A stretch of 5,564 bases of DNA from an uncultured Bacillota bacterium. GTDB lineage: Bacteria > Bacillota > Clostridia > Peptostreptococcales > Anaerovoracaceae. A program made the position numbers and the translations under genes. This document shows positions 4,649-5,564 of this stretch, piece by piece; positions within the stretch are counted from its first letter, which is position 1; every line of letters begins with the position of its first letter. Under the pieces are notes generated by a model, which did no database searches, was not told the DNA's origin, and saw only the letters and a program-made list of their open reading frames with translations. Where the stretch lies: the NCBI GenBank assembly GCA_959606705.1, contig CAUHLX010000193.1, positions 1-5,564 on the forward strand, written 5' to 3'.

Positions 4649-5564
4649 ATGCTGGGATACGTGGTTACGGAACAAGGAGAGCTGAAGGTTAGGGAATTTG
4701 AGCTGTATAACGGCTATTACTGCGGGATCTGCAAATCCATCGGCCGGCGATTCGGTCAGCTTCCCAGAATGGTGCTGAGCTATGATGCCGCGTTTTTGGC
4801 AATGGTTCTGGCGTCTCTTTCGGAAGGGAAGGAAACGATCCGCAGGGAACACTGCATCGTTCATCCCATGCGAAAAAAGACCGTGGTTCTGGATGAGAGC
4901 GCGGTAGATTATGCCGCGGATATGATGTTGATTTTGGCATATCATAAGCTGGACGACGACTGGCGGGATGAACGGAATCTTTTAGCCGGCACCGGGAAAG
5001 TGTTCGCGAAAAATATTTACAAAAAATTGGTGAAAAATCATCCGGATAAATGTATAATGATTAAGAGTCGATTAGAGGAGCAGATTTCTCTGGAAAAAGA
5101 GCGCTGCATCGGGCTGGACCGGGCGGCGGAACCTTTTGCGCAGCTCATGGAGGAAATCGTGGTACGGGATGATCAATCCCTGACCTCCGAATCGGAGCGC
5201 GCGGCCAGAAGCCTGGGATATCATTTAGGAAAATGGATCTACCTTATCGATGCGATGGACGATCTGGAAAAAGACGGGGAAAGCGGTTCCTATAATCCGT
5301 TGCTGTACCAGTTCGACTACGACGGCAAGGAGCCCGTGAAAACGTTTCGAAAAAGGATCTCCCAAAGGATGGAGTTCAATCTCCTTTCCTGTCTCGCGGG
5401 ATTGGCCGATGCCTATCAGCTGCTGCCCGTACGGAGAAATCAGGGAATCCTGGAAAATATCATTTACTTAGGCCTCCTTCGCAAGACGGAGACCATATTG
5501 GGGAAAAACGAAAAAGAGGAAACCAATGCCGACGGGAACGGCGGCGCGGGGGAAGAGATCAAGA
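4649..5564 (+). CDS. DUF5685-like protein of unknown function (partial, runs off the right edge)
   Basis: The first 305 codons are present with no stop before the edge. I recognise the pattern as DUF5685, an uncharacterised family: MLGYVV start, YNGYYCGICKSIGRRFG (20-36), LSYDAAFLAMVL (43-54), DYAADMMLILAYHKLDDDWRDE (87-108), and GKWIYLIDAMDDLEKD (194-209) followed by SYNPLL (214-219). The protein looks all-helical and soluble, with no signal peptide or membrane segment. A CxxC pair (Cys25, Cys28) and C-x2-H (Cys69, His72) could bind a metal. The two Asp-rich helices resemble isoprenoid-synthase metal sites (inference). After about residue 286 the sequence becomes a Glu/Gly/Asn-rich tail, so the stop is probably near. 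ATG 4649 is preferred over the in-frame ATG at 4613: an AGG (4637-4639) lies nine bases upstream, 4613 has no Shine-Dalgarno site, and the family usually begins M-x-GY. It is divergent from the ger operon. Confidence 0.8.
   Translation, partial: MLGYVVTEQGELKVREFELYNGYYCGICKSIGRRFGQLPRMVLSYDAAFLAMVLASLSEGKETIRREHCIVHPMRKKTVVLDESAVDYAADMMLILAYHKLDDDWRDERNLLAGTGKVFAKNIYKKLVKNHPDKCIMIKSRLEEQISLEKERCIGLDRAAEPFAQLMEEIVVRDDQSLTSESERAARSLGYHLGKWIYLIDAMDDLEKDGESGSYNPLLYQFDYDGKEPVKTFRKRISQRMEFNLLSCLAGLADAYQLLPVRRNQGILENIIYLGLLRKTETILGKNEKEETNADGNGGAGEEIK

Noticed and set aside
4640..4945. Minus-strand open frames opposite the DUF5685-like gene
   Set aside because: They overlap the conserved N-terminal part of the plus-strand gene and show no recognisable features.

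Overview
The window comes from an endospore-forming Firmicute, most likely a member of Clostridia with moderately high GC. The evidence is a complete three-gene germinant-receptor operon, strong GGAGG-type ribosome binding sites, and a DUF5685-type gene of a kind I associate with Clostridia. I cannot place it to genus from this sequence.

Layout from left to right. (1) Bases 1-516 (+) hold the C-terminal 171 codons of a MetQ/NlpA-family methionine-binding lipoprotein; the N-terminus and presumably the rest of the ABC transporter lie off the left edge. (2) A 91-bp gap follows. It carries a hairpin whose U-tract is on the minus strand, so it would end leftward rather than rightward transcription. 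(3) Bases 608-868 (+) encode an 86-residue small membrane protein of unknown function, with a very strong Shine-Dalgarno site. (4) Bases 837-4528 (-) hold a compact germinant-receptor operon in the order A-C-B, the same order as Bacillus subtilis gerKA-gerKC-gerKB. Adjacent genes overlap by 20 bp or are separated by 1 bp. (5) A 120-bp divergent intergenic region (4529-4648) contains a good match to a sigma-G (forespore) promoter reading into the ger operon, overlapped by a 10-bp-phased direct repeat. (6) Bases 4649-5564 (+) hold the first 305 codons of a DUF5685-like protein that runs off the right edge.

How the parts work together. The A, B and C proteins are expected to form one Ger-type germinant receptor in the spore inner membrane, made in the forespore late in sporulation. 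GerKA is the large membrane subunit with a soluble N-terminal domain, GerKB the permease-like ligand-sensing subunit, and GerKC the lipoprotein subunit. The ger operon converges on the small gene and overlaps its 3' end by 32 bp. The only clear leftward terminator lies beyond that gene, so the operon transcript may run antisense across the whole of it. MetQ and the DUF5685-like gene have no evident functional link to germination.

No clear undescribed multi-gene system is visible. The points most worth following up are the paired Asp-rich motifs plus Cys motifs in the DUF5685-like protein, the possible sporulation-linked antisense arrangement, the unusually short B subunit, and the Ser/Gly/Ala-rich insert in the C subunit.
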